A DNA stretch of 64,000 nt from CADEEN01 sp963738425 (GTDB taxonomy: Bacteria; Pseudomonadota; Gammaproteobacteria; Burkholderiales; Burkholderiaceae_C). Below, in pieces: positions 12,071 to 22,985 of the stretch (position 1 is the first letter of the stretch; every line of letters begins with the position of its first letter). A model generated the notes under the pieces. That model was not told where the DNA came from. It did no database searches and saw only the letters and a program-made list of their open reading frames with translations. The position numbers and the translations under genes are program-made. Location of the stretch: positions 62,001-126,000 of the forward strand of contig CAVTWT010000015.1 of the NCBI GenBank assembly GCA_963738425.1. The letters are read 5' to 3'.

Positions 12071-13297
12071 ATGCTCTACGACCCAGCGCGCCACGAAACG
12101 CTGCACCCGGTCGCCTGGGACGAGGCCCGTGTTCGCGCAGCCATCGAGCACATCGTTCGCGACACCGAGGCGCGTTACTCGCCCGATCGCTACTGGCCGC
12201 TGCACCCGCGCGATGTCGATGGCGGCGAAGACCCGACGCAGGCCGCGACGGGTCTGTACTTCGGCGCCTGCGGCGTCATCTGGGCACTGCGGTACTTGCA
12301 GTCGGCCGGCGCTGCGACGCTGTCGCGCCGCTACGGCAGCGAGCTCGACGCGCTGCTGCTGCGCAACCGCGCAGCGTTGAAGGCCTTCGGCGCCGTTGGC
12401 GAAGAGGCTTCGTACTTGATGGGCGACACGCCGATCCTGATGCTGGCCCAGGGCGACGAGCCCAGCGCGGTGCGTGCCGATGCGCTGGCGGCCTTGATCG
12501 AAGGCAACCTCGACCACCCGGCGCGCGAGCTGATGTGGGGCTCACCGGGCACGTTGCTCGCGGCCCTGTTCCTCCATCAGCGCAGCGGCGATCCGCGCTG
12601 GGCAGCGCTGTTCCGGACCACGGCCGCCAAACTCTGGTCGCAGTTGCAGTGGTCTGCCGAACATCAATGCAGCTACTGGACGCAAGACCTCTATGGACGC
12701 CAATCCACCTACCTCGATGCAGTGCACGGCTTCGTCGCCACCGCGTCGCCGCTGATCCAAGGCCGCCACCTTCTCGATGCGCAGGCCTGGTCGGACTGGC
12801 AGCAGTGCATCGTCAACACCGTGCAGCGCACCGCCACGTGGGAGGGCGAGAACCCGGCGATGGCCAACTGGCGGGCCTTGCTCGACACGCCCGCAGGGCA
12901 AACACCGCGCCTGCTGATGCAGTTCTGCCACGGCGCGCCCGGCTTCGTCATCTGCCTGGCCGACATGCCCGGCGCGGCCCTGGATCCGCTGCTCACTGCT
13001 GCCGGCGAAGCGACGTGGGCCGCAGGGCCGCTCGCCAAAGGCGCCAACCTCTGCCACGGCACCGGCGGCAACGGCTACGCGTTCCTGAAGTTGTTCCAGC
13101 GCAGCGGCGACGCACGCTGGCTGGATCGTGCACGCGCCTTTGCCATGCACGGCATCGCGCAGATGGAGGCCGACGCGCTGCAGCACGGGCAACTGCGCTA
13201 CTCGCTGTGGACCGGCGACCCTGGCTTTGCGATCTACCTCTGGGATTGCCTGCGCGGCAGCGCGGCGTTTCCGACGCTCGACGTCTTCTACGCCTGA
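12071..13297 (+). CDS. LanC-like (LanCL-type) protein
   Basis: 408 residues with the alpha/alpha-toroid lanthionine-cyclase-like fold. Zinc ligands are visible: Cys in QFCHGAPG (near 286) and Cys-His in NLCHGTGGNG (near 328-329). Glycine-rich turns typical of the barrel are also present (GLYFGACGVI, GSPGTLLAA, TGDPGFAIYL). No signal peptide or membrane helix is seen. There is no LanB/LanM dehydratase, precursor peptide, protease or exporter in the window, so this is not a lantibiotic cluster; it resembles the stand-alone LanC-like proteins akin to eukaryotic LANCL, which handle glutathione adducts of dehydrated residues. Ribosome site GGAGACGACG precedes the ATG. It is divergent from the signalling operon across about 120 bases. 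Confidence 0.82.
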   Translation: MLYDPARHETLHPVAWDEARVRAAIEHIVRDTEARYSPDRYWPLHPRDVDGGEDPTQAATGLYFGACGVIWALRYLQSAGAATLSRRYGSELDALLLRNRAALKAFGAVGEEASYLMGDTPILMLAQGDEPSAVRADALAALIEGNLDHPARELMWGSPGTLLAALFLHQRSGDPRWAALFRTTAAKLWSQLQWSAEHQCSYWTQDLYGRQSTYLDAVHGFVATASPLIQGRHLLDAQAWSDWQQCIVNTVQRTATWEGENPAMANWRALLDTPAGQTPRLLMQFCHGAPGFVICLADMPGAALDPLLTAAGEATWAAGPLAKGANLCHGTGGNGYAFLKLFQRSGDARWLDRARAFAMHGIAQMEADALQHGQLRYSLWTGDPGFAIYLWDCLRGSAAFPTLDVFYA

Positions 13298-13324
13298 ATG
13301 GCCGCTTGGGACTGACGCGACGCT

Positions 13325-13768
13325 CTACCGACGGCGCAGCCTGCCGTCTTCGATCTCGACCACGCTGCCGGCCCGCCAGTCGTCGGGCTTGGACGAGGAT
13401 TCGTATTTGCGGCTGCGACCGTCCTTGAGCGTGACGCGCGTGACCCAGACCTTTTCCTTCTTGACGCGTTTCTCGATCTCGTTGCCGAGCAGGCCGCCGA
13501 CCGCGGCGCCGCCGATGGTGCCGATGGTGCTGTCCGTGGTCTTGTTGCCGACCACGCCGCCGGCCACGGCGCCACCGATGGCACCGACGCCGCTGCCCTT
13601 GCCCTTCTTCGTTTCCTGCCGCACCGAGCTGACCACGCCGCAATCGCGGCAGATCCCTGACAGCCGGACGCCCTGAACCTCGGAGGGCCGGGTCTTGTTG
13701 TCGGCCGCATGGGCCAACGACGCGCCGGCCAGCATGGCAGCGAGAGCGATCGAACGGAATGGGGTCAT
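13325..13768 (-). CDS. Glycine-zipper envelope protein
   Basis: 147 residues with a cleavable signal peptide (LAGASLAHA|AD). The centre is a two-part glycine zipper of the 2TM/SlyB-like type (VGAIGGAVAGGVVGN, then IGTIGGAAVGGLLGNE), followed by a basic region and a C-terminal beta-rich part (VWVTRVTLKDGRSRKY). Two cysteines (GICRDCGVV) precede the zipper. Proteins of this kind are small outer-membrane or periplasmic envelope proteins of unclear function. It has a GGAGACC ribosome site and ends 27 bases from the convergent LanC-like gene. It lies just downstream of metH on the same strand and could be read through from it. Confidence 0.8.
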   Translation of the reverse strand: MTPFRSIALAAMLAGASLAHAADNKTRPSEVQGVRLSGICRDCGVVSSVRQETKKGKGSGVGAIGGAVAGGVVGNKTTDSTIGTIGGAAVGGLLGNEIEKRVKKEKVWVTRVTLKDGRSRKYESSSKPDDWRAGSVVEIEDGRLRRR

Positions 13769-13786
13769 GGCGGTCTCCTGGTGGTG

Positions 13787-16515
<2,729 letters not shown>

Positions 16516-16540
16516 CGACGCTGGCCTTCCTGTGGGCATC

Positions 16541-16612
16541 GATGAGCGCCGTTGGGGGAAAACGTTTCGAGCCTGGCGGTGACAGGGCACCGTCGCAACG
16601 CTCCTCGAAACG
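16541..16612 (-). ncRNA. S-adenosylhomocysteine (SAH) riboswitch
   Basis: Read on the minus strand the element carries the conserved SAH-aptamer segments in order: CGAGGAGCGTTGCGACGG, then GCCAGGCTCG, then CAACGGCGCTCATC. A 9-bp P1 (bases 16604-16612 with 16563-16571), a P2 hairpin CGGTG/CACCG, and the long-range pairing GAGCG with CGCTC are all visible. The element ends about 10 bases before the metH ribosome site. SAH riboswitches raise expression of methyl-cycle genes when SAH accumulates, which fits metH. Matched by recall of the published consensus, not by a search. Confidence 0.9.
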
Positions 16613-16621
16613 CTGTCGATT

Positions 16622-17281
16622 CTAGTCTGCGCTGCGCTCGTCCACGGCCCACGCCGGCAGCCGCCAATCGGCCCACAAGGCCAGCGCGCGCACGCCGCTG
16701 GCGGCGACGATCGATGCGCCGAGCGCCAGTTCCTGCGACGCGCCCAGCGCGTGCGCCCCCACCAGCACCCAGCCGCCGGCGAACGAGCAGACGGCGTACG
16801 GCCGGTGGTCGCGGAAGGCGCTCGGGATCTCGTTGCAGACGATGTCGCGCAGCACGCCGCCGAAGACGGCGGTCACCATGCCCATCAGCACGGCGACGAT
16901 CGCCGGCATGCCGGCGTCGAGTGCGATCTGCGTGCCGCTTGCGGTGAAGAGGCCCAAGCCGAGCGCGTCGGGCCACTGCATCGCGCGCTCGGTCGGCTGC
17001 AGGTGTCGCGCGCGCATGAACAGCATGGCGCCGATGCACAGCGCGAGCAGCACCCACAGCCAGCCGGCATGCTGCACCCAGAAGAACGGCCGCCGGTCGA
17101 GCAGGATGTCGCGCAGCGTGCCGCCGCCAAAGGCCGCCAGGCCCGCGACCACGCACACGCCCACGGCGTCGAGGCGCTTGCGCGCCGCTTCGATCAGCCC
17201 CGACAAGGCGAAGGCGATGGTGGCGATCGCTTCGATCGCCACCAGGGCGTGGGACAGGTTCCAGGCAGCGGGGTTGGTCAT
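16622..17281 (-). CDS. TRIC-type cation channel protein (UPF0126/YadS-like)
   Basis: 219 residues from ATG 17281 (an ATG at 17296 is an alternative; neither has a strong ribosome site). Seven hydrophobic helices in two homologous halves, each with a glycine-rich kinked helix: FGGGTLRDILLDRRPFFW in the first and FGGVLRDIVCNEIP in the second. These GGxxRD motifs mark the bacterial TRIC family, homotrimeric inner-membrane monovalent-cation channels. It lies directly upstream of the SAH riboswitch and metH on the same strand, but the riboswitch implies that metH has its own transcription start or is read through. Confidence 0.85.
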   Translation of the reverse strand: MTNPAAWNLSHALVAIEAIATIAFALSGLIEAARKRLDAVGVCVVAGLAAFGGGTLRDILLDRRPFFWVQHAGWLWVLLALCIGAMLFMRARHLQPTERAMQWPDALGLGLFTASGTQIALDAGMPAIVAVLMGMVTAVFGGVLRDIVCNEIPSAFRDHRPYAVCSFAGGWVLVGAHALGASQELALGASIVAASGVRALALWADWRLPAWAVDERSAD

Positions 17282-17415
17282 CGGGCGTGTTGACATTGTC
17301 GATGCGCAAGCCTTGAAGCGGCCGTGCTTGTCCCCACCTCGCGGGCACGGGTAGCATGCGCCACCCGGCTGTCGCCTGAACAGCGGTTCCCTGAACAACG
17401 AATGGAGGCCCATCG

Positions 17416-18030
17416 ATGAATGTGACCCGACGTGCTCTGTCCTGGCTCGCCGCCCTCGGCGCGGCCTTCGCGCTCTCAGGCTGCGGCTACAACCAGTTCC
17501 AGTCCCTCGACGAAACCGTCAAGGGTTCGTGGGCCGAGGTGCTGAACCAGTACCAGCGCCGCGCCGACCTGATCCCGAACATCGTCGCCACCGTCAAGGG
17601 CGAGGCCAACTTCGAGCAGGAGACGCTGACCAAGGTGGTCGAGGCGCGCGCCAAGGCGACATCGATGCAGGTCACGCCGGAGACGATCAACAACCCCGAG
17701 GCGTTCGCCAAGTTCCAGGCGGCGCAGGGCGAGCTCTCCAGTGCGCTGTCGCGCCTGCTCGTCGTCACCGAGAACTACCCCAACCTGAAGGCCAACCAGG
17801 GCTTCCAGGATCTGCGCGTGCAGTTGGAAGGCACCGAGAACCGCATCACCGTCGCCCGCAACAAGTACATCAAGACGGTGGCCGACTACAACGTGCTGGC
17901 GCGCCAGTTCCCGACCAACCTGACGGCGATGATCTTCGGCTACGCGGTCAAGCCGAGCTTCACGGTGGCCAACGAAGCGCAGATCTCGGCGCCGCCGGCG
18001 GTGAGCTTCGAGAAGCCTGCTTCAAAGTAA
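17416..18030 (+). CDS. lemA: LemA family lipoprotein
   Basis: 204 residues. A lipoprotein signal with lipobox LSGC (Cys23) is followed by the LemA helical bundle: NQYQRRADLIPNIVATVKG, then NYPNLKANQGFQDL and ENRITVARNKYIKTVADYN. LemA proteins are membrane-tethered, all-helical proteins of unclear role and are nearly always next to TPM-domain proteins, as here (18041 and 18958). First gene of a three-gene plus-strand operon; the spacing to the next gene is 10 bases. Divergent from the TRIC gene with about 130 bases between. Confidence 0.93.
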   Translation: MNVTRRALSWLAALGAAFALSGCGYNQFQSLDETVKGSWAEVLNQYQRRADLIPNIVATVKGEANFEQETLTKVVEARAKATSMQVTPETINNPEAFAKFQAAQGELSSALSRLLVVTENYPNLKANQGFQDLRVQLEGTENRITVARNKYIKTVADYNVLARQFPTNLTAMIFGYAVKPSFTVANEAQISAPPAVSFEKPASK

Positions 18031-18040
18031 GCAGATCGCC

Positions 18041-18958
18041 ATGCGCATGTTGCGGCAGCTCTGGCTGCTGCTGCTTCTCGCCGCGGCGGCGCTCGGTGCC
18101 GCGGCCCAACCGCTGGTCGCGGTGCCGCCGTTGTCGGAGCGCGTCATCGACCTGACGGGCACGCTGACGGCTGTCGAGTCGCAGAACCTGATCGGCAAGC
18201 TCGCTGCGTTCGAGGCCGAGGCCGGGCCGCAGATCGTCGTGCTGATGGTGCCGACGACGCAGCCGGAAGACATCGCCTCGTTCGCGCAGCGCGTCGGCGA
18301 GACGTGGAAGATCGGCCGGCGCGATGTCGGCGACGGCCTGCTCGTCGTCGTCGCCAAGAACGACCGCAAGCTGTGGATCGCGCCGGCCAAGGCGCTCGAA
18401 GGCGCGGTGCCGGACCTGGCGGCGCGCAGGATCGTCGCCGAGACGATCAGCCCACGCTTCAAGACCGGCGACTTTGCCGGCGGCATCGATGCCGGTGTCG
18501 ATGCGTTGATCTCGCGCATCAAGGGCGAGAACCTGCCGGCGCCGACGGCGCGGGACCGTTCGCGCGGCGCAGATGGTTTTGGCATCGCACCGCTCGAGCT
18601 GCTGCTCTTCGCCTTCGTCGCGCTGCCGATCCTGGCCACCGTGCTGCGCAGCATCTTCGGCCGCGGCCTCGGCTCCTTGGCGGCCGGCGCGGCGGGCGGC
18701 GGCATCGCCTGGTTCGTCACGCAGAGCCTGATCTTCGCCGGCATCGGCGGCGTCATCGGCTTCGTGCTGGCGTTGCTCGGCGGCTTCGGCTCGCGATTCG
18801 CGCGCACCAGCAGCCGCGACCACGGCGGCTGGGTCGGTGGCAGCGGCTGGACGGGCGGCATGGGCGGTGGCGGCTTCGGCGGCGGTGGTGGCGGCGGCGG
18901 TTTCAGCTCCGGCGGCGGTGGCGACTTCGGCGGCGGCGGCGCGGGAGGAGACTGGTGA
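18041..18958 (+). CDS. TPM-domain membrane protein (YgcG family)
   Basis: 305 residues. Signal peptide (LLLLAAAALGAAAQ), then a TPM phosphatase-like domain (about 30-165; VIDLTGTLTAVESQNL, QIVVLMVPTTQPEDI, GDGLLVVVAKNDRKLWI), one or two membrane helices (about 185-260), and a cytoplasmic or exposed tail that is almost pure Gly with Phe and Ser, ending GGGGAGGDW. The Gly tail is typical of the family and makes the DNA at 18840-18955 look repetitive. Such proteins work with LemA in envelope functions that are not settled; some TPM domains have acid-phosphatase activity. It ends with TGATG, overlapping the next start. Confidence 0.9.
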   Translation: MRMLRQLWLLLLLAAAALGAAAQPLVAVPPLSERVIDLTGTLTAVESQNLIGKLAAFEAEAGPQIVVLMVPTTQPEDIASFAQRVGETWKIGRRDVGDGLLVVVAKNDRKLWIAPAKALEGAVPDLAARRIVAETISPRFKTGDFAGGIDAGVDALISRIKGENLPAPTARDRSRGADGFGIAPLELLLFAFVALPILATVLRSIFGRGLGSLAAGAAGGGIAWFVTQSLIFAGIGGVIGFVLALLGGFGSRFARTSSRDHGGWVGGSGWTGGMGGGGFGGGGGGGGFSSGGGGDFGGGGAGGDW

Positions 18959-19464
18959 TGGGCCGCTTGATGCGCATCCTCAAACACCGCTCGTACGACG
19001 AAGCCGACGTGCGCCGTGTGCTGAGCGACAGCGCGCTGAAGCGCCTCGAAGGCCGCGTGCACGACAGCGAAAAGCTGCACAGCGGCGAAATCCGTCTGTG
19101 CATCGAGGCCGGCCTGCCGACGTCCTACTTGTGGAAGCGCCTGTCGGTGCGCGACCGCGCGATCGCCATGTTCGGCAAGCTGCGCGTCTGGGACACCGAG
19201 AACAACAACGGTGTGCTGATCTACCTGCTGTTCGCCGAACACGCCATCGAGATCGTCGCCGATCGCGGCCTCAAGGCGCGCGTGGCCGATGCCGAGTGGC
19301 AAGCGATCATCGAGCGCATGCGCGAGCCGCTGCGCGCCGGCAAGTTCGAAGACGGCCTGGGCCTGGCGATCGACGCTGTCGAAGCGCTGCTGGAGAAGCA
19401 CTTCCCTGCCGGCGCAGGCGCGGTCAATCCCAACGAACTGACCAACAAACCCTGGATCGGTTGA
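18958..19464 (+). CDS. TPM-domain protein, second copy
   Basis: 168 residues, starting at the ATG that shares one base with the preceding stop (TGATG). It has no signal peptide. A single TPM domain is clear: HSGEIRLCIEAGLP, AIAMFGKLRVWDTENNNG, VLIYLLFAEHAIEIVADRG, then an amphipathic C-terminal helix. It is the cytosolic-type partner found beside LemA and YgcG-like genes in many proteobacteria. Third gene of the lemA operon and almost certainly co-translated with the second. Exact activity unknown. Confidence 0.88.
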   Translation: MGRLMRILKHRSYDEADVRRVLSDSALKRLEGRVHDSEKLHSGEIRLCIEAGLPTSYLWKRLSVRDRAIAMFGKLRVWDTENNNGVLIYLLFAEHAIEIVADRGLKARVADAEWQAIIERMREPLRAGKFEDGLGLAIDAVEALLEKHFPAGAGAVNPNELTNKPWIG

Positions 19465-19556
19465 TGTCCTGATCTGTCCGCATCGTGTCTCGTGCGCGTG
19501 CACATCGCCCCGCAGACCGCCGGCACGATAACGCTCCCGACTCACCGGAGCGCGAC

Positions 19557-20111
19557 ATGACTGCCCCCACCGCCCTGCTGCTGATCGATGTTCAGCAATC
19601 CTTCGTTCACCGTCCCTATTGGTCCGCGGCCGACGTGCCGGCTTTCCTCGAAAGAACCAACACGCTTGTCGCCGGCGCCGTCGCGCGCGGCGTGCCGGTC
19701 GTGCGCATCCTGCACATCGGCGACGGCGATTTCAGCCCTGCCAGCGGCCACGTGCGTCCGCTCGACGGCCTGCTGCCGTTCGAGGCCGCAGCCACCTTCG
19801 AAAAGCGCCGCCACAGCGCGCTCGTCGGCACCGGCCTGCCGATCTGGCTGCACGAGCAGGGCATCGGCCGCTTGATCATTGCCGGCATCCGCACGGAGCA
19901 GTGCTGCGAAACGACGGCGCGCCATGCCAGCGACGAAGGCTGGGCGGTGGACTACGTCACCGAAGCGACGCTGACCTTCGACATGAGCACGCCCAGCGGC
20001 CAGCGTTTGACGGCCGCGCAGATCTGCGAGCGCACCGCCACCGTGCTGGCAGGCCGATTTGCGACACTGTGCACGGTCGAAGAAGCTCTGCAACGCGCGT
20101 CAGCCCCGTGA
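19557..20111 (+). CDS. Isochorismatase-like cysteine hydrolase
   Basis: 184 residues, start chosen at 19557 for its GGAG ribosome site. The isochorismatase-like triad is visible: Asp in LLLIDVQQSF (near residue 11), Lys in ATFEKRRHSAL, and nucleophile Cys in IRTEQCCETTARHA, after the cis-peptide segment GIRTEQ. Family members hydrolyse amides such as nicotinamide, ureido acids or isochorismate; which applies cannot be told. Its stop overlaps the GTG start of the GlxA-type regulator (GTGA), which in turn overlaps the Rieske gene, so the three are translationally coupled. Confidence 0.88.
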   Translation: MTAPTALLLIDVQQSFVHRPYWSAADVPAFLERTNTLVAGAVARGVPVVRILHIGDGDFSPASGHVRPLDGLLPFEAAATFEKRRHSALVGTGLPIWLHEQGIGRLIIAGIRTEQCCETTARHASDEGWAVDYVTEATLTFDMSTPSGQRLTAAQICERTATVLAGRFATLCTVEEALQRASAP

Positions 20112-21067
20112 TCGATGTCCTGTTCGTGATCCTGCCCGAAACGCTGCTGCTCGACCTCGCCGGGCCGGCCGAAGCGTTTCGCATCACCAACCAGCGCTTG
20201 CGCCGGCGGGGCCAGGCACCGGCATTTCGTTTGCGCTTCATCGGCCCGCAGCCGCAATGCGCCACGTCGATCGGCGCCGCGCTCGCAGCCGTGGAGCCCT
20301 TGCCGGCAGCGTTGAGCGGCCCGTCATGGATCGTGCTGCTCGGCCAACCGAGCGGCAACGAGAGTGCGCTCGCCACACCGCTGCCGCGCGCGTGGACGCG
20401 CACGCGGCGCTGGCTGACGCAGGTCGTGCAGCCGCGCTTGCACCAGGACGCGCGCCTGGTCACCGTCTGCGCCGGTGCGCTGCTCGCTGCCGATGCCGGC
20501 CTGCTCGCCGGACGCCGCTGCACCACGCACCACGAGATGCTGGATGACTTGCAGCGCATCGCGCCGAGCGCGCAGGTGCTGGGCAACCGGGTCTTCGTCG
20601 AAGACGGGCCCATCGTGTCGAGCGCCGGCATCAGCGCCGGCATCGACATGGCGCTGCACCTCGTCGCTCAGACCTGCGGCGACGCCATCGCTGCCGCGGT
20701 GGCGCAGACGATGGTGATCTACCTGCGCCGCGGCAGTGACGACCCGCAGCTCTCGCCACTGCTGGCCGGCCGCAACCACCTGCACGCTGCGGTGCACCGC
20801 GTGCAGAACGCCGTCGGCGACGACCCGGCGCGCCCCTGGCCGCTCGAAGCCATGGCCGCTGTGGCGCATGTGACGCCGCGTCACCTGACACGCCTGTTCG
20901 CCACGCATGTCGGCCGCACGCCGCGCGAGTATGTCGAGGGCATCCGCGTGGCGCAGGCCAGCCGCGCCATCGACAGCGGCGCCGCCACCAAGCAGGCGCT
21001 CAGCGCAGCGGGCTTTGCCGGTGATCGGCAATGGCGGCGGGCGCGACAGCGCGTCGCGCCCGGATGA
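20108..21067 (+). CDS. GlxA-family transcriptional regulator (DJ-1/PfpI domain plus AraC HTH)
   Basis: 319 residues starting at GTG 20108, overlapping the preceding TGA. The N-terminal DJ-1/PfpI domain (about 1-175) has DVLFVILPETLLLDLAGPAEAF and the nucleophile-elbow-like TVCAGALLAADAG, as in amidase-like regulators that sense nitrogenous or amide ligands. The C-terminal AraC domain (about 225-319) has a clear first HTH (VTPRHLTRLFATHVGRTPREYVEG) but the second ends early (GFAGDRQWRRARQRVAPG), shorter than usual. It probably controls its own operon with the isochorismatase and the Rieske protein; the ligand may be that hydrolase's substrate (inference). Confidence 0.85.
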   Translation: MIDVLFVILPETLLLDLAGPAEAFRITNQRLRRRGQAPAFRLRFIGPQPQCATSIGAALAAVEPLPAALSGPSWIVLLGQPSGNESALATPLPRAWTRTRRWLTQVVQPRLHQDARLVTVCAGALLAADAGLLAGRRCTTHHEMLDDLQRIAPSAQVLGNRVFVEDGPIVSSAGISAGIDMALHLVAQTCGDAIAAAVAQTMVIYLRRGSDDPQLSPLLAGRNHLHAAVHRVQNAVGDDPARPWPLEAMAAVAHVTPRHLTRLFATHVGRTPREYVEGIRVAQASRAIDSGAATKQALSAAGFAGDRQWRRARQRVAPG

Positions 21068-21381
21068 CGGCCCGTCGACAAACCCAGGACGACCTCTTCG
21101 AAGGCGCGTCGATCGCCGTCACGCCCACGGGCCACGATATCGCGCTGCACTGCGTCGATGGCATGCCCTTCGCCACCGACAACGTCTGCACGCACGGCAC
21201 CGGCCGCCTGTGCGAAGGTTTTCTCGAAGGCCACGAGATCGAGTGCCCGCTGCACCAGGGACGCTTCGATGTGCGCAGCGGGCAGCCGATGTGCGAGCCG
21301 GTGACGCAGCCGATCCGCGTCTATGCAACCAAGATCGAAGACGGGCGCGTCTGGATCGACCTCGGTGCCGCGGCCGCCTGA
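21064..21381 (+). CDS. Rieske [2Fe-2S] ferredoxin
   Basis: 105 residues from the ATG that overlaps the preceding stop (ATGA). Both Rieske ligand pairs are present: Cys-x-His in NVCTHGTGRL and Cys-x2-His in IECPLHQGRFDV, spaced 18 residues apart as in ferredoxin components of non-haem dioxygenases (NdoA/BphF type) and NirD-like proteins. No transmembrane segment. No dioxygenase or reductase is nearby, so its electron-transfer partner is elsewhere. Coupling to an isochorismatase-like hydrolase and a GlxA-type regulator suggests use in breakdown of an aromatic amide or heterocycle, which is inference. Confidence 0.87.
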   Translation: MTARRQTQDDLFEGASIAVTPTGHDIALHCVDGMPFATDNVCTHGTGRLCEGFLEGHEIECPLHQGRFDVRSGQPMCEPVTQPIRVYATKIEDGRVWIDLGAAAA

Positions 21382-21401
21382 GCGGCGGGCCTCGCTCTCG
21401 T

Positions 21402-22184
21402 TCAGATCGGCTTGAGTTTGCCGCTGAACGATTCCTTCAGCGGCTTGCCCGGCAGCGGCGGGAACACGATCTTCTCGTCCGCCACCTTCGTGTCCGGCAG
21501 ATGGTCGAGCAGATGGCGGATCAGCTTCAGGCGGCCCAGCCGCTGGTCGTTGAAATCGACCAGCGTCCACGGCGCGTTTCGGGTGTGCGTGGCCTCGAGC
21601 ATGGTCGCGCGCGCCTTGGTATAGGCCGCGTACTTCTCGCGCGCCTTCAGATCGATCGGCGACAGCTTCCAGCGCTTCATCGGGTCTTCGAGCCGCTCGG
21701 CAAAACGCTCTTCCTGTTTCGCCTGATCGACCGTGAGCCAGTACTTGAACAGCAGCACGCCATCGTCGGTGAGCAGCTTCTCGAAGGCCGGCGCCTGTTT
21801 GAGAAACGCCGCTGTCTGCTCGGGCGTGCAAAAACCCATCACCGGCTCGACGCCGGCGCGGTTGTACCAGCTGCGGTCGAACAGCGCGATCTCGCCGGCC
21901 GCCGGCAGGTAGGGCACATAGCGCTGGAAGTACCACTGCGTGCGCTCGCGGTCGCTGGGCTTGCCGAGCGCGACGACATGGCACTGGCGCGGATTGAGCG
22001 TGTCGGAGATCGACGCGATCACGCCGCCCTTGCCCGCAGTGTCGCGGCCTTCGATGATCACCAGCAGGCGCTTGCCGCTGGCCTGCAGCCAGCGCGCCAT
22101 CTGGTTGAGTTCGAGCTGCAGCGGCTCGAGCTTTTCCAGATAGTCCTTCTTCGACAGACCGGACTTGTTCTTCTTCTCAGCCAT
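21402..22184 (-). CDS. ppk2: Polyphosphate kinase 2 (PPK2)
   Basis: 260 residues. Single-domain PPK2 with Walker A EGRDTAGKGG (45-54), the PPK2 signature LGKPSDRERTQWYFQRY and lid/Walker B FDRSWYNRAGVEPVMGF. It moves phosphate between polyphosphate and nucleoside di- or monophosphates in the cytosol. Length and motif spacing fit the one-domain nucleoside-diphosphate-kinase type (class I). The start ATG lies inside the 3' end of the AlkD-type gene (8-base overlap), so the two are cotranscribed. Confidence 0.93.
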   Translation of the reverse strand: MAEKKNKSGLSKKDYLEKLEPLQLELNQMARWLQASGKRLLVIIEGRDTAGKGGVIASISDTLNPRQCHVVALGKPSDRERTQWYFQRYVPYLPAAGEIALFDRSWYNRAGVEPVMGFCTPEQTAAFLKQAPAFEKLLTDDGVLLFKYWLTVDQAKQEERFAERLEDPMKRWKLSPIDLKAREKYAAYTKARATMLEATHTRNAPWTLVDFNDQRLGRLKLIRHLLDHLPDTKVADEKIVFPPLPGKPLKESFSGKLKPI

Positions 22185-22908
22185 CTCGTTTGCTCCTTTT
22201 GTCGATGACCTTCAGCGCTTCGCGCACGGTCAGTGGCGAAAGCTGCGCAGCGTACTCCTGGCAGAAGGCCTTGACCTCCTCGGGCGCCGCGTAAGAGCGC
22301 TCGCGCAGCGCCCAGCCGATGCCTTTGCGGATGAAGAACTCGCCGGCGAACTTGCCGTTGCCGATCGATGGCAGGATCGTCTCGTAGAGCAGCACGGCGT
22401 CGAACGCTTTGTCGTCGACGCTGCGATGGACCAGCATCGCCGCGCGGCGCAGCCACAGGTCGCCGCCCGCCGCCCAGCGGCGCAGCAGCGGCTTCATCTC
22501 GGCCGGATGGCGCTCCAGCAAGCGCGCCAGCAGGTTGCCGGAAAGGTCGTCCACGAGATCCCACCAGGCGCCGCTGGCGACCATCTCCTCGGCCAGCGGC
22601 AGCAGATCGAGGTTGACGAGCTTCGGATGCACACGCCCCAGGCGCGGCAGCTCGACCGCCGCGTAGCGCTCCTCGCGAAAGCGCGCGTCGCGCCACAACG
22701 CGCGCATCGTGCGTGCGAGCGCGGCCGTGTCGGCGCAGGGATGGGCCTTCACCACCTCGGCGGTGAGCCGGCGCCGCAGCGGCGCTGCGATGCCGTAGAA
22801 CGGCAGCGCCGACTTCATGTAGGCCTGCATCGGCACGGCCTGCGCCGGGTCGGCGTGGGCCGCAAACGCACTCCGCAGGGCATCGATCAAGTCACTCGAC
22901 GAACTCAT
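22177..22908 (-). CDS. DNA alkylation repair protein (AlkD-like)
   Basis: 243 residues. All-helical HEAT-repeat protein with the AlkD signature: QAYMKSALPFYGIAAPLRR near the N-terminus, SGAWWDLVDDLSGNLLARLL with the Trp-Asp used to engage flipped lesions, and FIRKGIGWALRERSY near the C-terminus. AlkD-type enzymes excise bulky or cationic alkylated bases such as 3-methyladenine and 7-methylguanine without base flipping. It precedes ppk2 with an 8-base overlap and is divergent from the GST gene; the two promoters share a region of about 75 bases. Confidence 0.9.
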   Translation of the reverse strand: MSSSSDLIDALRSAFAAHADPAQAVPMQAYMKSALPFYGIAAPLRRRLTAEVVKAHPCADTAALARTMRALWRDARFREERYAAVELPRLGRVHPKLVNLDLLPLAEEMVASGAWWDLVDDLSGNLLARLLERHPAEMKPLLRRWAAGGDLWLRRAAMLVHRSVDDKAFDAVLLYETILPSIGNGKFAGEFFIRKGIGWALRERSYAAPEEVKAFCQEYAAQLSPLTVREALKVIDKRSKRDG

Positions 22909-22985
22909 GGGGGCTCTTGGTGGCCAGACGACGTGTCCAGTATCGCGCGGTCAGAATGTTTCGCACCGCCTTGCGCAAGGACACC

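Noticed and set aside
18840..18955. Short tandem GGC-rich repeats resembling a microsatellite
   Set aside because: They encode the Gly-rich tail typical of YgcG-family proteins.
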